A stretch of 64,000 bases of DNA from contig JAIXMO010000009.1 of NCBI GenBank assembly GCA_025677825.1, positions 434,001 to 498,000 on the forward strand. The letters run 5' to 3'. Below are positions 23,832-36,170 of this stretch, piece by piece. Numbering within the stretch: position 1 is the stretch's first letter; each line of letters starts with the position of its first letter. Below the pieces are notes generated by a model. It searched no databases and was not told the DNA's origin. It saw only the letters and a program-made list of their open reading frames with translations. The stretch comes from Helicostylum pulchrum (taxonomy: Eukaryota; Mucoromycota; Mucoromycetes; Mucorales; Mucoraceae). The position numbers and the translations under genes are program-made.

Positions 23832-24987
23832 AGTATATAGTTTTTTTTTAGAATATAAGAAGCCCATTTTTATAATAAACTTGTACTCGTGGCGTAATTT
23901 GTATATGTCGTACACTTTTTCTTTCTTTCTCAAATATAACTACCGTGTAAAAAACTTGGTTAAGGGGAAGGGGGTGCGTATAAAATAGCGGTATCGTTAC
24001 GTATAGTTTATTTTAAATAATCCCCTAGAAAAAAAAAAGTACAGTCATAGTTGTAGAAAGACATGGAACATGTTTTCAATATTATAATTGCGGCTGACTC
24101 TATCGCAAACTTGATATAATTACATCACTCTTTTTTTTTTTTTCTACTAGCCACTCTTGCCGACTTGAAAAATACGGGAAGTGTGATATAAAAGGATATT
24201 TGCCAAGAACTATTTAGTACAAGTCAATATAATTCGCTAATAACTTCTGAATTTGGAGTTATACAGAATTTAGAGTTCAAATATTCGGCATATAGGCCTA
24301 GAAGTAATGTTTTTTGCGTCCTTTTTTTTCTGTAGTAGTTGAAAAGCATTTACTTTCTCTGTATAGTGACATAATTATAGAGGCACTAAGTGATAATTTA
24401 TATATTACTTGTTGGATCAGTTTAAAACAGAAAGATCCAGTGTGTCTGTTGTGAGAAGGGAAGATACGAGGGATTTATCCTTTTATCCTTAAAGAATTAA
24501 ATAATGTATTTTTAGCTTTTACGTGGAACATTTAGAAAGGCGTATATATTGGGCTATACTTATAATAAATACAAGTTTTTATACGGTTGGAAAAAAAAAA
24601 GTATTTGCTACATTTCCATTACCTAACAATATACGCGATTTGTAGGTATAATTCCATACACACAAACTATAAAAAGACGTAATATACTCTAATGCCATTG
24701 CAATATGTTTGTTTTTATAATAGTAACGCTTATGACATACACATAAACAAAAGCTTCCCCAATCTGGTTTTAAAAGTTAGGGTTTATTTCCCCTTTATAT
24801 TAATCTTCTCGGGATTCCCTTCGTCTTTTCCGGTGCTGCAGTTCAAATAATTTATCACCAAAAGCAAAATAAATAAATAGATAACACTACTAATTATCAA
24901 CATAAGTTTTTAGTATAAATTAGAACCTACATATTCCATTTAACCGATTTCTTTTCTTTATATAATTTCTTTTTTAAAATCGAAAAA
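23832..24987. other. Intergenic gap
   Basis: About 1.15 kb of AT-rich DNA between the second P450 and the lectin gene with no supported gene or [11 protein letters not shown]-like motif at 24914-24920 is about 70 bp before the lectin start codon and may be its TATA element. Confidence 0.45.
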
Positions 24988-25484
24988 ATGACCAGTGGAC
25001 CTTTATATTTCATCAAAAGCCAATTTAACGGACGTGTTCTCGATGTCGAGGAGGGTTCTACCGAGGTAAGTCTTGTATAATGATTCTATTATATTCAAGT
25101 TTTATTTAAATACGTTTGTTATAGGATGAGGCTCAAATCATTGTCTATACCCAAAAGCACGAAGATTGTTTAAACCAATTATGGCGTTTCGAAGATGGTT
25201 ATATTATCAATGCCAACTCTGCCAAGGCTCTTGACATTGACGGTGGTGAGATGAACCCTGAAGCTTCTATTATTCAATACTCTCAAAAGATGACTGAGGA
25301 GGCTGCCAACCAAAAGTGGGGTATGGATGAAGATGGCTATATCTTCTGTGAAGCTCGTGATGACTTGGTCCTCGATATTTCCGGCGCTGAAGATGATGAT
25401 GGTGTTGCCGTTATCTTGTACAATAAGCGTGAAGGTGAAGTTTCTTCTAATCAACGTTGGATCTTGGAAATGCACTCTGAATAA
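24988..25484 (+). CDS. Ricin-B-type beta-trefoil lectin-fold protein (intracellular)
   Basis: Two exons (24988-25065, 25125-25484) encode about 145 residues consisting of one beta-trefoil domain. The three subdomain signatures are visible: GRVLDVEEGS, KALDIDGGEM and LVLDISGAED, each with the LD-aspartate of sugar-binding QxW domains. They are followed by QLWRFEDGYI, QKWGMDEDGYI and QRWILEMHSE, i.e. the QxW repeats. There is no signal peptide and no toxin catalytic chain, so it is a stand-alone cytosolic lectin-fold protein, a type common in fungi. Known members bind glycans or act in defence or storage; the role here cannot be stated. Unlike its neighbours it has relatively GC-rich, codon-optimised-looking sequence (GCC, CTC, AAG), suggesting high expression. 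Confidence 0.85.
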
Positions 25485-28400
25485 ACATATACACATAACA
25501 CCAATAAACAAAAATTGCACATATTACCTACTTTTTATTATAATTGTATAATGTATATGGGAAATTGCGCTTGTAAATGTCTCACAGCGTAACGCGTAAT
25601 AAGCGCACCCAACGATTAAAAACGTTGTCTTCTTTTTAACATGTATTATTACTAGCCGCTTTTCTAATCAACACAGGGATATAATATTTATGATGTAATA
25701 AGCTAAAACTTGTTTACGCATTTAAAATAGTCGAGACCTTTATTATAGTTCAGACAAGTGTTGGAACACCCTTGAAATGATTAATATTTTGAGACCGGTA
25801 GTAGTTCCCAAATGCTTACGTTTTTTGTGGTCATCTTGCTCTTTCTATATCGAATTCATTTCAATCTACATTACTTCATTATTATGTCAGAGGAACAGGT
25901 AATTTTTAAATATTTACAAAAACAAAAATACGCGCTAGTATGTCATAGTTTTTTTTTGGGGTAAGAGTAAAGTTACTGCAGATCATGTTTCAGGGCAATA
26001 CTCGATTTATCCCAAAAATTACAAAACAATTTAGTGATACGTTTATAATATATTGGGATAAATGATACCCGAAGATTTATACACCATCTCAATTCTGGGT
26101 GTCGTTAAAGCCCTGCTGGTGAAATCATTGTTGTGATACATTTTTTTTTAAAAAAAAGAAAGCTGGAGTAAACTTCTCAAGTTCTATACTTCACCCTCAC
26201 TCTTTGATAGCAACCGAATTATTATTATTATAACCGACAGAAATAATATGTTATTATAAATGGTTTCTTGTTTACTGATCTTATAAACATATATCGCTGA
26301 CAAAAAGGTACTACATGTCGTCCTATTTAAGATTTCTTTCTAAATATGTCTTTTTTTTTTCGCATAGTTAGTATCAAATATCCCACGCTTTCAAAGTGGA
26401 AAATATAAGGCGCGTCTTTCCTCAAAAAGAGAAATGTATACATGTTTATCAGCTTTAAAAAGTCCGATTAAACTTATGTAAAAAAAAATACCCAAGCACA
26501 ATGGAATTCTTGATTTTAAATATTCGAAAGAAGATCGTTTGGTTTCTTTTAGAAGAAAAAAAAAAAAAAGAATGGCATGTTTAAAATAACAGTACTCTAT
26601 TTTTTTTAAAAAATTGTTAGGCGAAAAAATAAAAAGTATTGTGTCACGCTTCAGTCAATAAAAAAAAGGGCAGATCGTTATCATTAAAGAAAAAAAAAGT
26701 AACTGTTATCTTTTTTTTTTTTCCTAGCACGTTTTGCAAGCATATTACTTTCAAGATCACAAACGATTAGCCGTAAGATTGGCATTTTTTTATTTTTGTT
26801 AGAGCACACACCCTAATATTCATTTTGGTGTCGCACGTTCCCCCCCTGTTTTTTTTCCCAGGTTTATGTGGGGAATAGTACGCGTTTATGGGGGGTGTAC
26901 GTCAGAAAAAAAAAAGGTTTGGGGCTCCTATAAAACATTAAGATAAACCTTTTAAGATAGTCCTATTTGCTAATCAAAGAAAGTTTTTTTTTTTTTTTTT
27001 CGTCGCAAGGTTGATTGATTGTTATGTAAGACCAGCATTAAACGTCATCTGCTGATCATAAGACTTGATTAGCAAAGTATATACGACTATTACGAAGAAT
27101 ATAGACGATCCGACATTTGTTTAAAATTCGTTTTTTTTTAAGGTTTTTTTTTGGGGGGAGAGACTTTTTTTTTATCGGAAAAAAGCGTGTTCAAACTAAA
27201 AAGTTTAAAAGGTCGATCGTGTTGGTATCCCGCTGAAATATAAAAAAAAAAAAGTTTTTTTATCCGGGGAAATTGCTGGGAAGACTCTGAAAAAAAAAAT
27301 GTGGGCCGGTTTTTTTTTTAAGGTACTATAAACGAAATAAATTACCTAATATCATACGACAGAGAAAAAGCGGATCGATTTTGAGTCAAAGTATGTGCGT
27401 GAGATATTTTTTTTTAGAATGGGACATTTTTTCGTGACATTTAGCATATGAAATTTTATTTCCCCACATTTGTTTTTTTGTCAAACATGTTTTCTAAACT
27501 CTTAAAAATTTGTGATACAATCGGTTTTTTAAAATCAACAAACAAAAAAAGATATGAAATTAGTAAAAAGATTCAATTGCTTGCATGAAAATGTGAAAAT
27601 TAGTTAATTTAAGAAATCTCCGTGGTATTTCTAAAAAAATAAAATGATACGCTTTTTTTTTTTTTTTTTTTTTTGTATACATGGTATTGCTTAATTAAAC
27701 AATTGCAAATGTCGCCGGTTTCGGACTAGTACGGGGAGGACAAAAATACTTGCCTCCTCCACATGCTTTATAAAAAGTTTTTGACAAGATCTCGAAAAGA
27801 GAGACAAAAAAATTATGATCTAGGGAGTTTAAATGAGATATACATACACGTTTTGCTAAAATGATTTAGGATTTATAAGAAAGACAGCTAATTTTTATTT
27901 TACGCACGTACGTTTTAGTAGTAGTAGGTATATTTGCACTTTCGTATCACAATTTTTAGCAGTACCTTTTGTGTGCGCCTTAGATACCTATCAAAGCTAC
28001 ACTGTCTAATCAATCATTGTTGATGTATGGCGTACATCCGCGTTTTTTACTTGGAGCTTATTACAACCGTGTGAAAAAAAAGTGACCAGCACTCTTACAT
28101 AAATCACATGGTTTTTTCTTCTCGAAATTTTAGTGTGTGTGCACTGGGAAAAAAAAAAACCTGATTTTCGTATCAAGTCTGCCAAAAGTAAGCACGTTTT
28201 GTGATTTTTCACCGGGCTAAAAAAAAAAAAAAAGTTGCAGTGGGGGGTGAGTATCTTTTTTTTTTTTCGTCCGCAGGCTGCTAAGCATATTTTGCAAAAT
28301 GCATTTTTATGACAAATCATAATACAGCTATATAACAATTGAAAGTATGCGCGCGTGCACAAAAAAGGTTTATATGTGTATGTTCGGCGCTAGTTCTATC

Positions 28401-28903
28401 AAAGTAGATCCATCCGCGCTTAGTTTGCCATATATAGCCTGGTACACTAGCAAGTTTATGATTCATACAATAAAAAAGCGGATCAAAATTTTTTTTTCTT
28501 CTGGAACAACCCCGTAAATTTTCCTATACAATTATCCAACAGGGACAGCTTTATCCAGGGTCTGAACTGTTCCTTGTTTAACGATGGATCTGATTGCGAT
28601 AATCAACTCACTTTAATATATATTTTACTCTTTAAATGAGCGAAAGGTACACAAAAAAAAGTCACCCATAACCTATCTCTACCCCCTCACACAAATTCAA
28701 AGTTATAGAGAGGGATTATATATATCTGGGAAAAAAGATGTGTGACATTCAAACAGTCAGTCTTTTAAATAAATAAAAAAAATATACGACAAAATTTTTT
28801 GTTTTGTTTCTGTGGGGGTGTGTGTGGTAGTACAGCGGGGGGAAATAATAAAAAGGGGAAAAAGGATTTTTTATAAGTAAGTTAAAGAACAAATTCCCAC
28901 ACG
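25485..28903. other. 3.4 kb gene desert rich in homopolymer tracts
   Basis: No ORF here looks like a protein family or has convincing composition. The region is dense in runs of 8-18 T or A and short G runs (for example near 26,867-26,930, 27,130-27,180 and 27,290-27,320). A perfect 10-bp inverted repeat with a 39-bp spacer lies at 26005-26063. No tRNA B-box, rRNA similarity or tandem array was recognised. It could contain a non-coding RNA gene or relics too decayed to read. Confidence 0.5.
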
Positions 28904-30677
28904 TTAAATTAAAAGCCCTTCGTCATCATCGTCTTCAGCTTCTGCCCAGTCAGTGTCAAGTAATAAAGCTTCGCTTTCTGCTTTCATTTGGTCCAAGCCA
29001 GTCAATTGCTCCAAGTAAAGAGGGTCTTTTAAAACCTGCTTCATGAAACCCAGATGGTCTTTATCATAGGCATTTAATATCTAAAAAAAAGAAGATTAGT
29101 ATTTGGCAGACAGACAAAAAAAAAAGAAAGTAGTAGCACCTTCTCTGAGCAAGCGGTACACTTATCATAGGCTTGACCAGAAATCAACAAGTTTGAAAAC
29201 TGACCAAGAAAGCCTCTTATTTGATGAGGCAATAAACCCAGAATAGAGGATGGAGTTTGGTTATTAGACGTATCAGCTTTTGCATTGATCCTTATCGAAA
29301 AAAAAAAAATTATTAGGGGGAGTTTTAAAAATGACGACGATAATAAATGTGGGTTTTTACCCTTCTTTATGCTGAAGTAATGATACCATCAATTCAACAG
29401 ATAGCGCAGCTGCGATTGCGGCTAATCCAGGCCTAGTGACGGTACATTGTTGATCCAGTGTACGATCAGTAAGAGACTAAAAATTTTTTATCTATCAGTT
29501 AAAAATTTCTGGGGAGTCTGGAATCTATAATTACATCTGTAGGAGCAACAATATCATTACAAAAGTAACACCCTAGTTGATTTACAGGTGAACCATGTCG
29601 CATCACAAGGTAGGTATCAAAGCCAAGAGCACTATTAATGACAACTTTCTTTTTGAGCGTAGCGAGCAGTGTAGGAAACCACCTACTTTCTCTGCTATCT
29701 GTTAGCAGAAATACAACGTCATGAGATTCAATTAATTGGGTTAATTTCTCTATATCATTTAATAGATTTTCTTCTAAAGTACAAGGATGTCCTGGCATTG
29801 GAATAGATAAATCATAGCCTGATGAAGTCTAAAATATAGTTTATGAGCTGATAATTTTTTAAAAAAAATAATAATCTTACGATTGTAGGTTGAACGAGCT
29901 TGAGATTTTTAGCGGCAGTTTCAGCTTTAGGTGCACCACCATGTAACGAGTCTTCAAATTGATATAAGGGTTGACGTACAGGATTTGAAAAGGACACTTT
30001 TCCATTATCCACAAATGAAATGTGACGTACACCCCAGCCCTACATATAAAACCCTTTTATTAGTCCTAGTAATAACAGTAACAGCAGTAACTTACAGCTA
30101 AACACCTAGCCACATAACAGCCTAAAGTACCCGCACCAAGTAATAAACATTTGGTTTGCTTAATCTTTTCTAAATCAAGATCAGGCATTAAGCGCCACCT
30201 CATCAACTTTAAATTTAGGTCTACGGAAGTATCGGCAAGTCTAGAATAAGGGGTGAGAGATTATTATTTTGCGGGTGGTATATGCAATAATAATTTTTAT
30301 ACCTGGTTGGATCCATAAGTGGACCCAGGTCTGCCATTCTGGGACCAAGTTTAGCTTGCACGTTACGTTCCCACCCCACAGATTTTATTTCTACCTTGTA
30401 TTAGTAACTATTTTTTTTTTTGATATTTGATTATTTTACCAGCGTAGGAAGATTGAGTGGGTAAGTTTACGTTCAAGATGAATGAATCTTTTTGACGATA
30501 ACAAAGAACTTTGATATTGGATACTTTAAATGTATGGTTTATCAAGTACAACAAGTTTCTTAGTGGCCAACCAGCCGATTCAGAGCTTGAAGGATCAATA
30601 AAGCCTACAATACGCTACCACATAAAAAAAAAAAAGGTAAATTATCACGTAGGTACTTAATATATAGTAGATTGCAA

Positions 30678-30712
<35 letters not shown>

Positions 30713-31482
30713 TTATCTGGTTCGATATCTTTGAAATTATTCAATGGTGTTACCCGTAAGTTTCCAGATATTTCTTTTAGCAAAAAGTAAGGGCAATCAA
30801 TCAAGTTTTCAATTTGTTGATAAGCTTCCTGAATTTGAGTATCTGAAAATAGTGTATTGATTGGTATTTTGGGACTCGTAAACCATGGATCAGGTTGCGG
30901 CATAATTGCAGGAAATGCAAACCAATAATAAAACCTGTATTTTTTTAAATCTGCAAAAGTAACAAGTAGAAATGCAGACAGTAATGTTGGATCTTTAAGC
31001 GCTTCTCCAGATTCAACTGCTTGTTTTATCTTTTTTTTTTTTTATGTGTGTGTTATTAAATTTTTTACTTTGTGTACTATTCGAACTTTATTTACCTTTT
31101 CTGTTACTTGCTGAAACAAATTGTTCTTATCAATTGTGCGAAATTCTTCAATTGTATTTGTATTAACTAGCGTACCGTGATGATGATAGCCCAATTTTAT
31201 TCTTTTTTCTTTTATTAGTCAAAAGAAAGAATAAAAATAAAAAGAAAGTTCTTACTTGGAGTCCATATCTAGCCCTTCTGCAGGAATAGAAAATCGAGTG
31301 GGTAAAGCAATAGGCTGGTTTAAGGTGTCCAGGGCAGATTGTCCCATTGTAAAATAACCATGCACAGGTAACTGTTCATTTGAAAGCTTTAAAACGTCTA
31401 GTTTCTTTATTACCAGTGCTTGCCAAAACGAAGCGTCTACAGCAGAGTTAAACTGTGAGAATTTCAATATACTTGTAGTCAT
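28904..31482 (-). CDS. ATG7: Autophagy E1-like activating enzyme
   Basis: Ten or so exons give about 690 residues matching Atg7, the E1 that adenylates Atg8 and Atg12 and transfers them to Atg3 and Atg10. The start is ATG 31482 ([20 protein letters not shown]). The N-terminal domain has the [16 protein letters not shown] region and [10 protein letters not shown]. The C-terminal adenylation domain carries the nucleotide-binding glycine motif [15 protein letters not shown], then [20 protein letters not shown] and RQPLYQF. The catalytic-cysteine motif is [17 protein letters not shown], with the thioester Cys inside QCTVT. The acidic C-terminal tail ([16 protein letters not shown]) matches the family's Atg8-binding end. 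One intron (around 30,620-30,710) holds a 30-nt poly-T on the plus strand. Confidence 0.95.
30680..30709. repeat. Poly-T homopolymer (30 nt) in an ATG7 intron
   Basis: Thirty consecutive T on the plus strand. On the transcript it is a poly-A tract just after the donor, not a polypyrimidine tract, so it has no evident splicing role. Confidence 0.9.
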
Positions 31483-32623
31483 TTCTTTGAAAAAAAAAAA
31501 AAAAGGATAATAAAAAAAAGTAATGCGTATGTTTTACTGTGTTTGTTTGTCTCGTGACTGTCATGACCTATCTGTTTTCTCCCCACACTTTTTTTGTTTT
31601 TTTTAATTCAAATGATGCACTCATTTATTTTCTCCCGTGACAGCAATATAGCATACATCTTTACAAAAACTGGCGGAATGAGTTTGACAGCAGCAAAAAG
31701 TGATTATCATAAATCAGTTTAATGTCCGTTTGCTGCGTAAAAAACAACGAAGCGGATAAAATAGGATTCTGAGCTTCTTCACGTGTAATGTCAAGTCGTA
31801 AAAAGTGAGTAAAAAAAGTGTGTGAAAATGTATAAGCGACTGATTGGACAAAGGAGCTAAAAGCACGGACATGAAAGTAGTAAGTAAGTAGTATATGTTT
31901 TTTTTTTATAATTAAAATTAGAGGGCTAATATTGCGTGATGAATATTCGGAATGAGAGACATATGCAAGGCACATGGATTTCAGTTTCTTTTTTGAAATA
32001 ATAAGCGGAATTAAATAAAATAGCCCGACGATCTGGAATTGATTTTACCCCACACACAACAACAACAAAAAAGTCTCTTTTTTCCTTCCAAGGGAGGGGG
32101 GTAGAATAGGAAAAAGGAGAATTAAATTTGATATGGTATACAGATAAGGCTTTATCAGCTCTTTTTTTTCTTTTTTTTTCTTTATTCTTTAGCACTGTTT
32201 TTTGCAAGTAAAGTAATTAACATTCCTTTTCTTTTTTCCTTCTTATTTAGCTTGATAAACAGGTTAATAAGGAAAGTGTTTGCTACTAAAAAAAATGTAA
32301 ATAAGAACGTGTGAAATAATGTTGATAGTTTTGATGTTAAACAAGCATTTCCTTTTTCGGTTATCACTTTCATCTTTTCTCCACATCCGAAAAAAAAAAA
32401 GGTATTGTAAAGCGTCTTATCTCAGCCATCATCAAAAAAAAAAAAAAAAAAAGCTTCAAAAAAGACCCCCCAAGAAAAAACACCCCTCACTTACCAAATT
32501 AGTATTTGATGATTTTTTTTTTCTTATATAAAGCCAAGTCATTTTCTCACCCTTTTTTTTTTTCTTTCTTTTTTTCTGCACGTATATTCCCTTTTCGGCA
32601 GTCGAAAAAAAATATTTAAAAAC
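31483..32623. other. Divergent promoter gap between ATG7 and the C2H2 gene
   Basis: 1.14 kb without a supported gene. Long open frames on the minus strand (31,661-32,373) are Phe/Lys-rich products of T and A runs and were not accepted. A TATA box for the C2H2 gene is at 32525-32533. Confidence 0.5.
32525..32533 (+). promoter_or_regulatory. TATA box of the C2H2 regulator gene
   Basis: TATATAAAG, 99 bp before the ATG at 32624, followed by a pyrimidine-rich leader, as for other genes in the window. Confidence 0.5.
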
Positions 32624-33331
32624 ATGAATTCTACATTATTTCAAACATTACACGATATCAATACACCAGCAACAAAAAGAGCTATTACACCTCTTGACAA
32701 GGCCAATATTCCTAGACCTTACAAGTGTCCTATTTGCCCTAAATCATTTTATAGACTTGAACATCAAACTCGTCATATTCGTACGCATACAGGTGAAAAA
32801 CCTCACCAATGTACATTTCCCGGTTGTGCAAAGAAGTTCTCACGATCTGATGAATTAACTCGTCATGTTCGTATTCATACCTCACCAAACAAGAGACGTG
32901 TACGTAAATCAAATATAAAGACACAGCAACAGCAACAACAAAATAACAACGTACAGCAACAACAACCTATTATATTAGTATCTCGTTCTATGCCACCTTC
33001 ACCTGCACTTTCTACTAGCTCAAACTTTTCTCATGACAATGAAGATATGTTATTTACACCTGAACAATCACCTACGTTATCGCCAACTACATTATCACCT
33101 ATTGGCTCTCCAAGAATGTCTATCTTTAAACTTGCTCCATTAGAATGTAATCAATTTGACTCTATCTCTTCTCGTATCTCTAAACAACAACAACACAATT
33201 CTCCAAGTCTTTTGGATCTCTTGGATAGACCTCCTCAAGCACGTGTATTGCCTCCTATCAGTCCTATCCATATCAAATCTAATATGAATGAACCTTTATT
33301 ACCTTCCATTCATTCCGTTGTTCAATTCTAA
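32624..33331 (+). CDS. Mig1/CreA-like two-finger C2H2 transcription factor
   Basis: Single-exon gene of 235 residues. Residues about 31-88 hold two C2H2 fingers. They read [20 protein letters not shown] then [20 protein letters not shown] and [12 protein letters not shown]. The key DNA-contact residues (R-EH-R in finger 1, R-DE-R in finger 2) are those of Mig1/CreA-type glucose repressors, which bind GC-rich SYGGRG sites. The rest is Q-rich (QQQQQQNNN), followed by Ser/Pro-rich, disordered sequence with repeated SP/TP dipeptides that look like kinase target sites. It is much shorter than Ascomycota CreA proteins. Role as a carbon-catabolite regulator is inferred from the fingers only. The conserved start MNSTLFQ and the TATA box at 32525 support ATG 32624. 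Confidence 0.87.
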   Translation: MNSTLFQTLHDINTPATKRAITPLDKANIPRPYKCPICPKSFYRLEHQTRHIRTHTGEKPHQCTFPGCAKKFSRSDELTRHVRIHTSPNKRRVRKSNIKTQQQQQQNNNVQQQQPIILVSRSMPPSPALSTSSNFSHDNEDMLFTPEQSPTLSPTTLSPIGSPRMSIFKLAPLECNQFDSISSRISKQQQHNSPSLLDLLDRPPQARVLPPISPIHIKSNMNEPLLPSIHSVVQF

Positions 33332-35703
33332 TTCCTACTATCATGTATATTTCTTTTTCATCATCTTTTTTTTTTTCACTCGTGTATATAAGCAAAACAC
33401 CCCTCTCTCTCTTTTTTCTCTTAAATTATGTATAGAATTTTCAAATAGTGCATTTAATATAACCCCCACCACCCCTTTCTTTCTTTCTAAAATATAAAAT
33501 AAAATAATTCTTTTTTTTTAAAAAATAATAATCTGTAATCCGCCTAATCCGACATTACCCTAATATTCAGCGGTAGCCCAGATCTTCCCGCATTCATTTT
33601 TCACCCTTATTTTCGCTTAGCCAATATACATTTTCATTGGTCAACTAGGTTTCAGGGTTCGAAATCAAAATCTTCTTGTGCACGTGGCCAATCACTGAAT
33701 TCTATTTAAAGCCTTCCCTCCCCCCAAAAAAAAACGTATATTAAAAAAAGTAATCAGATAATAAAATAAAAAAAATGGAATGATTAATCTGTAATTGGAT
33801 TTCGCCTTAAAAAAAAATCTCCCCCAGTTTTTAGTTAATTCCGGGTTGTTTCTTTTTTTTTTTATATGTATACATCAAAAACAATGACAGGGCGCCTGGG
33901 TTTTGTGCGATTATATAATTAGATCCTGCTGTTTTATCGCGCTGTATCAACTGGTCTAGTTTCACTTTAATAGACCCTCTATATGAACTCATATTTTTAA
34001 ATCGAAAGTTTAATCTTCCACGGGAAACAAAACCGAAAGAGGGGAACATTTCCCTCCCCCCGGGGAATTTTTCAGTCTAGACTAGAGAATAGCTTTTCCC
34101 TCCGTATAACATTATATCCGTTTTATACGTAGTATAATAAGCCTCTCTTGTGTTCGTATTTCGCCACGTGAAATATTTTATTTCGACAAGTTGAAATATG
34201 TGTCAAAAAATTCATCATTTTGTTTATATACATAAACAAAAAAACAAAAAAAAAGGGTTTTTTCTGGAGTACATATTACCATAATTGTCTTGTTTGTCCA
34301 CCCTTATTACGAATTTAAGCATCTGTGCTTACAACTAATTTCAATTGGATGTGTTTTTTAGAAATTGGATATTTTTTTTTTTGATTACGTGAATTTGACC
34401 CTTTTTTTTCTTTTTTCTTTTTTTTTTTTTGATTCTCCTATACCTTTATCCGATACATACATATTTTAATTTAAATGAATTCGTTTTTTGTTTTTCTTTA
34501 CTAATGCTATTGGTTTTTTTTAAATTTATATGTTGAACAGAAAGAAAGAAAAAAGCCACGTATCGTTTATATTGGTGGAGAAAGAGAGAGAGAGAGAGCA
34601 AAAAAAAAAAAAAAAACGTTTTTTTTTTTCCCCCGCGGATGACTAAGAAATCAAAGCTTTTTCAAAAGTGGGGAGATAGTAGTTAGGTCATCCACGAGTA
34701 TAATTCCCTACCCGCTATCTCTACCCACCCATCCACCATATAACGCTCTCTAACCATTTGCTTTATCTCGTTTCCCATCGCGCCTTAGCTTTTTTGTAAT
34801 ATAGTTGGCGGTATTTTTATTTTGCATGTGAATGGAGTTTTATCGGCTTTCCTCCCCCCCCCCCTTTTTTTAGTAGCACAATATATAACTGGTGGGGTTT
34901 TTTTTTATCTCTGCTGCGTCTACGGCGGATCAACAATGTCCAATGAAATGATACTTTGTAGACATACGAAGGGTCTACTACAATTGACCAAAATTAAAAA
35001 TTTGCCTCAAGTAGATACCGTTTATAATCTATACGAGCCTCTATCTTATACCTTTGAAGCATAGCTGCTGTTGTCCATGGACCTTCCAAATTGTTCATTT
35101 ATTTTAATGGCTTGCTAACACTGTCCAAGTATGTAAGGAATACACATGTTCATTTAATAAAAAAAAAACCCCCCATTTACCTTTTTATTTTATTTTATAA
35201 CAACCATAATATTTATACAACTAAAGGCCCTGATTCAAAAAGATTATATACACATCCTACATCAGAAAAGTTTATACGAATAAATAACACCCAAATATGG
35301 GTTAGCGTCGCGGGACGTTAAATAGTTTTTGCGGGGCGAGATAAAATCGCGGGGTGAGAACTTTAAAGGAAATGCACATTTTTGACAGTTACATTACTTT
35401 TAGTATGATGAAGAAAGGAATAATTAGCAACAGGAACAGGAATAGATTATACTGATGAAATGCTAGATTACTTGGATTGATGTTGCCTACAGACGATGTC
35501 TAAACTAAAAGCATATATTTACGAGTGTTCAGCTTTAAATATTATTTCGATAAAGTAAATGCTAAAAAAAAAAAATATTTGTCTAAATACACATTAACCT
35601 TGTTTATATACAATCTGAGTGATGCAGAGCCAACAAGTTATTTGCCTGGGTCAGTTCAACCAATACCAACAAAAAGTACCATTGGAGATCTTTGGCGCGG
35701 GCA

Positions 35704-36040
35704 TGTTTAGTAAAAGATAATGTAAAAGTTACGGGAAGAAGCGTGAAGCTGAGAGTGGCTTGATTGCTGTCACAATTGACGAGTATTTAACCTCGCGGAT
35801 ATGCTGTGAATGTAAACAGTAGAAACTTTAAAGGATGTCCTGGTAACAAAGAGAAAAAAGTTCTCTCATCTGTGAAACATGTAACAACATTTGGCAAAGA
35901 GACGTAAACGCAGCAAGAAACATTGTTGGCTGTGGCAAGCTCTATATTCGTAAGTTGGAAGAAGCGGGAAGATTTCTTTTTAGAAAAATGTACCAAAGAG
36001 AAATTACAGAGATGCGTACGAAAAAAAACCCCCCTTTCTG
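35704..36040 (+). pseudogene. Decayed C-terminal fragment of a TnpB/Fanzor-type RNA-guided nuclease
   Basis: One frame carries the hallmark end of the TnpB/Fanzor family. AVTIDEYLTSRICCECKQ (35766-35819) contains the catalytic-type Glu of RuvC-II within the E-x-x-T-S context and the first CxxC knuckle. It is followed by stop codons at 35820, 35829 and 35844. Still in the same frame come ICETCNNIW (second CxxC at 35871-35882) and QRDVNAARNIVG (35895-35930), the RuvC-III Asp motif R-D-x-N-A-A-x-N-I. The frame stays open for about another 35 codons. The N-terminal two-thirds and RuvC-I were not found in readable form upstream, though AEPTSYLPGSVQPIPTK near 35,625 may be another fragment. No terminal repeats were identified. 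Confidence 0.72.
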
Positions 36041-36170
36041 AAAAGCTATATCACGTTATATTTTCCAATTAGAAAACTCTATCGAAAAAAAAAAAAGTTG
36101 CACCAATATTCCCGTCGCTTAAAATCTTCCCGACTTGGGAATTTTTAATTTCAAAAAAAAACTCTAATAA

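Noticed and set aside
28006..28362. 118-codon minus-strand open frame in the gene desert
   Set aside because: Composition is driven by poly-A/T tracts (Phe and Lys runs), there is no recognisable motif, and no neighbouring exons support it.
28480..28630. Open frame of about 50 codons with protein-like stretch
   Set aside because: Too short, no start, no conserved feature and no continuity beyond flanking stops.
31661..32373. Three long minus-strand frames upstream of the C2H2 gene
   Set aside because: They are Phe/Lys/Ser-rich translations of T and A runs in a promoter region and overlap each other in different frames.
33645..33670. GGTTCGA-like B-box suggesting a tRNA
   Set aside because: No matching A-box at the right distance and no cloverleaf arms could be folded around it.
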